DNA of 64,000 nucleotides from Peptococcaceae bacterium BICA1-7 (lineage in GTDB: Bacteria; Bacillota; Desulfotomaculia; Desulfotomaculales; Desulfocucumaceae). The notes under the pieces were generated by a model. That model did not search any database and was not told the origin of the DNA. It worked only from the letters and a program-made list of their open reading frames with translations. The DNA is taken from NCBI GenBank assembly GCA_000802095.1, contig JUEB01000004.1, positions 1-64,000 on the forward strand. The letters are read 5' to 3'. How positions within the stretch are numbered: the stretch's first letter is position 1; each line of letters opens with the position of its first letter. Below, piece by piece: positions 62,994 through 64,000 of the stretch. The translations under genes and the position numbers were made by a program.

Positions 62994-64000
62994 GTGCGCC
63001 ACGAAAGGCGTTGGGCTGCAAGACAGTCCAATAACTATGCTTAGCCAGAAGATGAGGGAAGGCCCCTCGGAGCCGCCATACAGGTGGAGGCTTCAAACCA
63101 CCGTAAGCTGCTGTGGACAAAAGCCATGGTGGTGAGCGTTACGGAAAAGGCGGAGCCAGACTTCGTCAGGTGAGTGCCAATGGAGACGAACAACCGTGAA
63201 CCGCTATTGAAGTGTCGAAAGAGCATTCAGGCGTCATCAAAACCGGGAAGTTGGCGAAAGCCCGGGATAAACCTGGAGGATACCTGTTTACTGTCCAGAT
63301 GGTGACCGGCATGTAGGCGGCGTGAACGTGGCACAGGCTTCGGTTAGGAACGTGGGAACCTACTCTCCGATGACAAGGGAAAACTCCAAGCGGAAGCCCC
63401 GTAAGGACGAAAGTACCAATGCGGAGTAGAGGGGCGGAACAGCCCGTAGTAGTAATGAAGCTCAGTAACTGGAGCAGAGCAAAGGGGCTGTGTTATTCTG
63501 TTCTGAACAAAGGTCAACCTAAGGGGAGGAGCCGATGAACAAAACAAAGCCGTATGAAATCTCCAAGCACGTAGTATTGGAGGCATTCCAAAGAGTAAAA
63601 GCAAACAAAGGGGCGGCGGGAGTAGACAACGAAAGCCTAAAAGCATTCGAGGAAAACCTGGAGAATAATCTCTACAAGATATGGAACCGAATGTCTTCCG
63701 GCAGCTATTTTCCTCCGCCAGTTAAAGCAATTGAAATTCCCAAGAAAAACGGGGGGAAACGCATATTGGGAGTGCCCACGGTAGCAGACCGGGTAGCACA
63801 GATGGTTGTCAAAATATACTTTGAGCCAAAAGTGGAACCATGTTTTCACCCGGACTCCTATGGATACCGTACGGGGAAATCAGCGAAGGATGCATTAGCC
63901 GTCACCCGGCAGCGATGCTGGAAGTATGACTGGGTACTGGAATTTGATATCAAAGGGTTGTTTGACAACATAGAACATGAGAAGCTGATGAAAGCAGTTC
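62994..64000 (+). mobile_element. group II intron, 5' part
   Basis: GTGCGCC at 62,994-63,000 fits the GUGYG 5' end of group II introns. About 540 bases of structured, ORF-free RNA (domains I-III, with many short GC pairings such as GAAGTTGGCGAAAGCCCGGG) follow. The reverse-transcriptase ORF starts at 63,535, in the usual place within domain IV. Domains V and VI and the 3' end lie beyond the window. The intron sits downstream of a terminator, a common landing place for one class of these elements. Confidence 0.8.
63535..64000 (+). CDS. ltrA: group II intron reverse transcriptase/maturase, partial
   Basis: The frame is open to the window edge (155 codons). It reads MNKTKPYEISKHVVLEAFQRVKANKGAAGVDNESL, then YFPPPVKAIEIPKKNGGKRILGVPTVADRVAQ (RT0/RT1), HPDSYGYRTGKSAKDAL and LEFDIKGLFDNIEHEKL (RT2/RT3, first catalytic Asp). 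The YADD box, maturase and endonuclease regions are outside the window. A GGGGAGGA ribosome binding site precedes the ATG. Confidence 0.92.
   Translation, partial: MNKTKPYEISKHVVLEAFQRVKANKGAAGVDNESLKAFEENLENNLYKIWNRMSSGSYFPPPVKAIEIPKKNGGKRILGVPTVADRVAQMVVKIYFEPKVEPCFHPDSYGYRTGKSAKDALAVTRQRCWKYDWVLEFDIKGLFDNIEHEKLMKAV

Overview
The window looks like a chromosomal segment of a Gram-positive, spore-forming anaerobic Firmicute, most plausibly of the Desulfotomaculum/Pelotomaculum type. This is inferred from gene content and not from a database match. The supporting signs are a YlmC/YmxH-type PRC-barrel protein, a CsaB plus SLH-domain cell-surface system, secA followed by a frameshifted prfB, long-form HPF, split transketolase, FtsEX with a LytM-domain partner, strong GGAGG ribosome binding sites and frequent TTG/GTG starts. 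No rRNA, tRNA or CRISPR array was seen.

Bases 1-14.3 kb are a mobile-element graveyard. An IS3-type fragment cuts a methyltransferase gene, and AT-rich remnants and an IS256 fragment follow. One IS66-family element (about 2.8-13.1 kb) has been broken twice. Its tnpA is split by an IS3-like structure that carries an FAD oxidoreductase/TetR cassette. Its tnpC is split by a complete three-integrase RIT (recombinase-in-trio) element with 27-bp terminal inverted repeats. Fragments of an IS1634-type transposase and a transposon ATPase close the region.

Bases 14.4-23.7 kb hold two related blocks with dTDP-rhamnose genes (rfbD/C/A; no rfbB in the window) and MNT/HEPN toxin-antitoxin pairs. Each block lost what the other kept. 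A SNF2-type protein lacking its ATPase lobe and a Phd/VapC pair lie between them.

Bases 23.9-41.8 kb are a cell-envelope glycan region: GT-C transferase, small EamA/SMR transporter, DUF362 protein, UbiA-type prenyltransferase, WecG/TagA, CsaB, LCP ligase, O-antigen-ligase-like protein, two glycosyltransferases, DUF4330 protein, FabZ, WecA/TagO-like initiator, GalU and GalE. CsaB pyruvylates the secondary wall polymer that SLH proteins bind, and an SLH protein lies at 57.7-59.6 kb.

Bases 42-62.6 kb are housekeeping: YlmC/YmxH, metK, a membrane GGDEF protein, comF, cold-shock protein, hpf, secA, prfB (programmed +1 frameshift), CHASE2 adenylate cyclase, YitT family protein, transketolase halves, SLH protein, ftsE, ftsX and an EnvC-like LytM protein. 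A group II intron with its reverse transcriptase begins near 62,994 and runs off the window.

The most unusual signal is a repeat family anchored at stop codons and oriented with transcription. It has a core resembling GCTTAYAGG-N-ATT...GGTC followed by GGAGACAGGAG or GAATTCAGAA units. It follows or overlaps the 3' ends of many transcription units between 23.9 and 62.6 kb and is essentially absent from the mobile region. Two other repeat families (GGGGACACACC and CACAGAGG) behave similarly.
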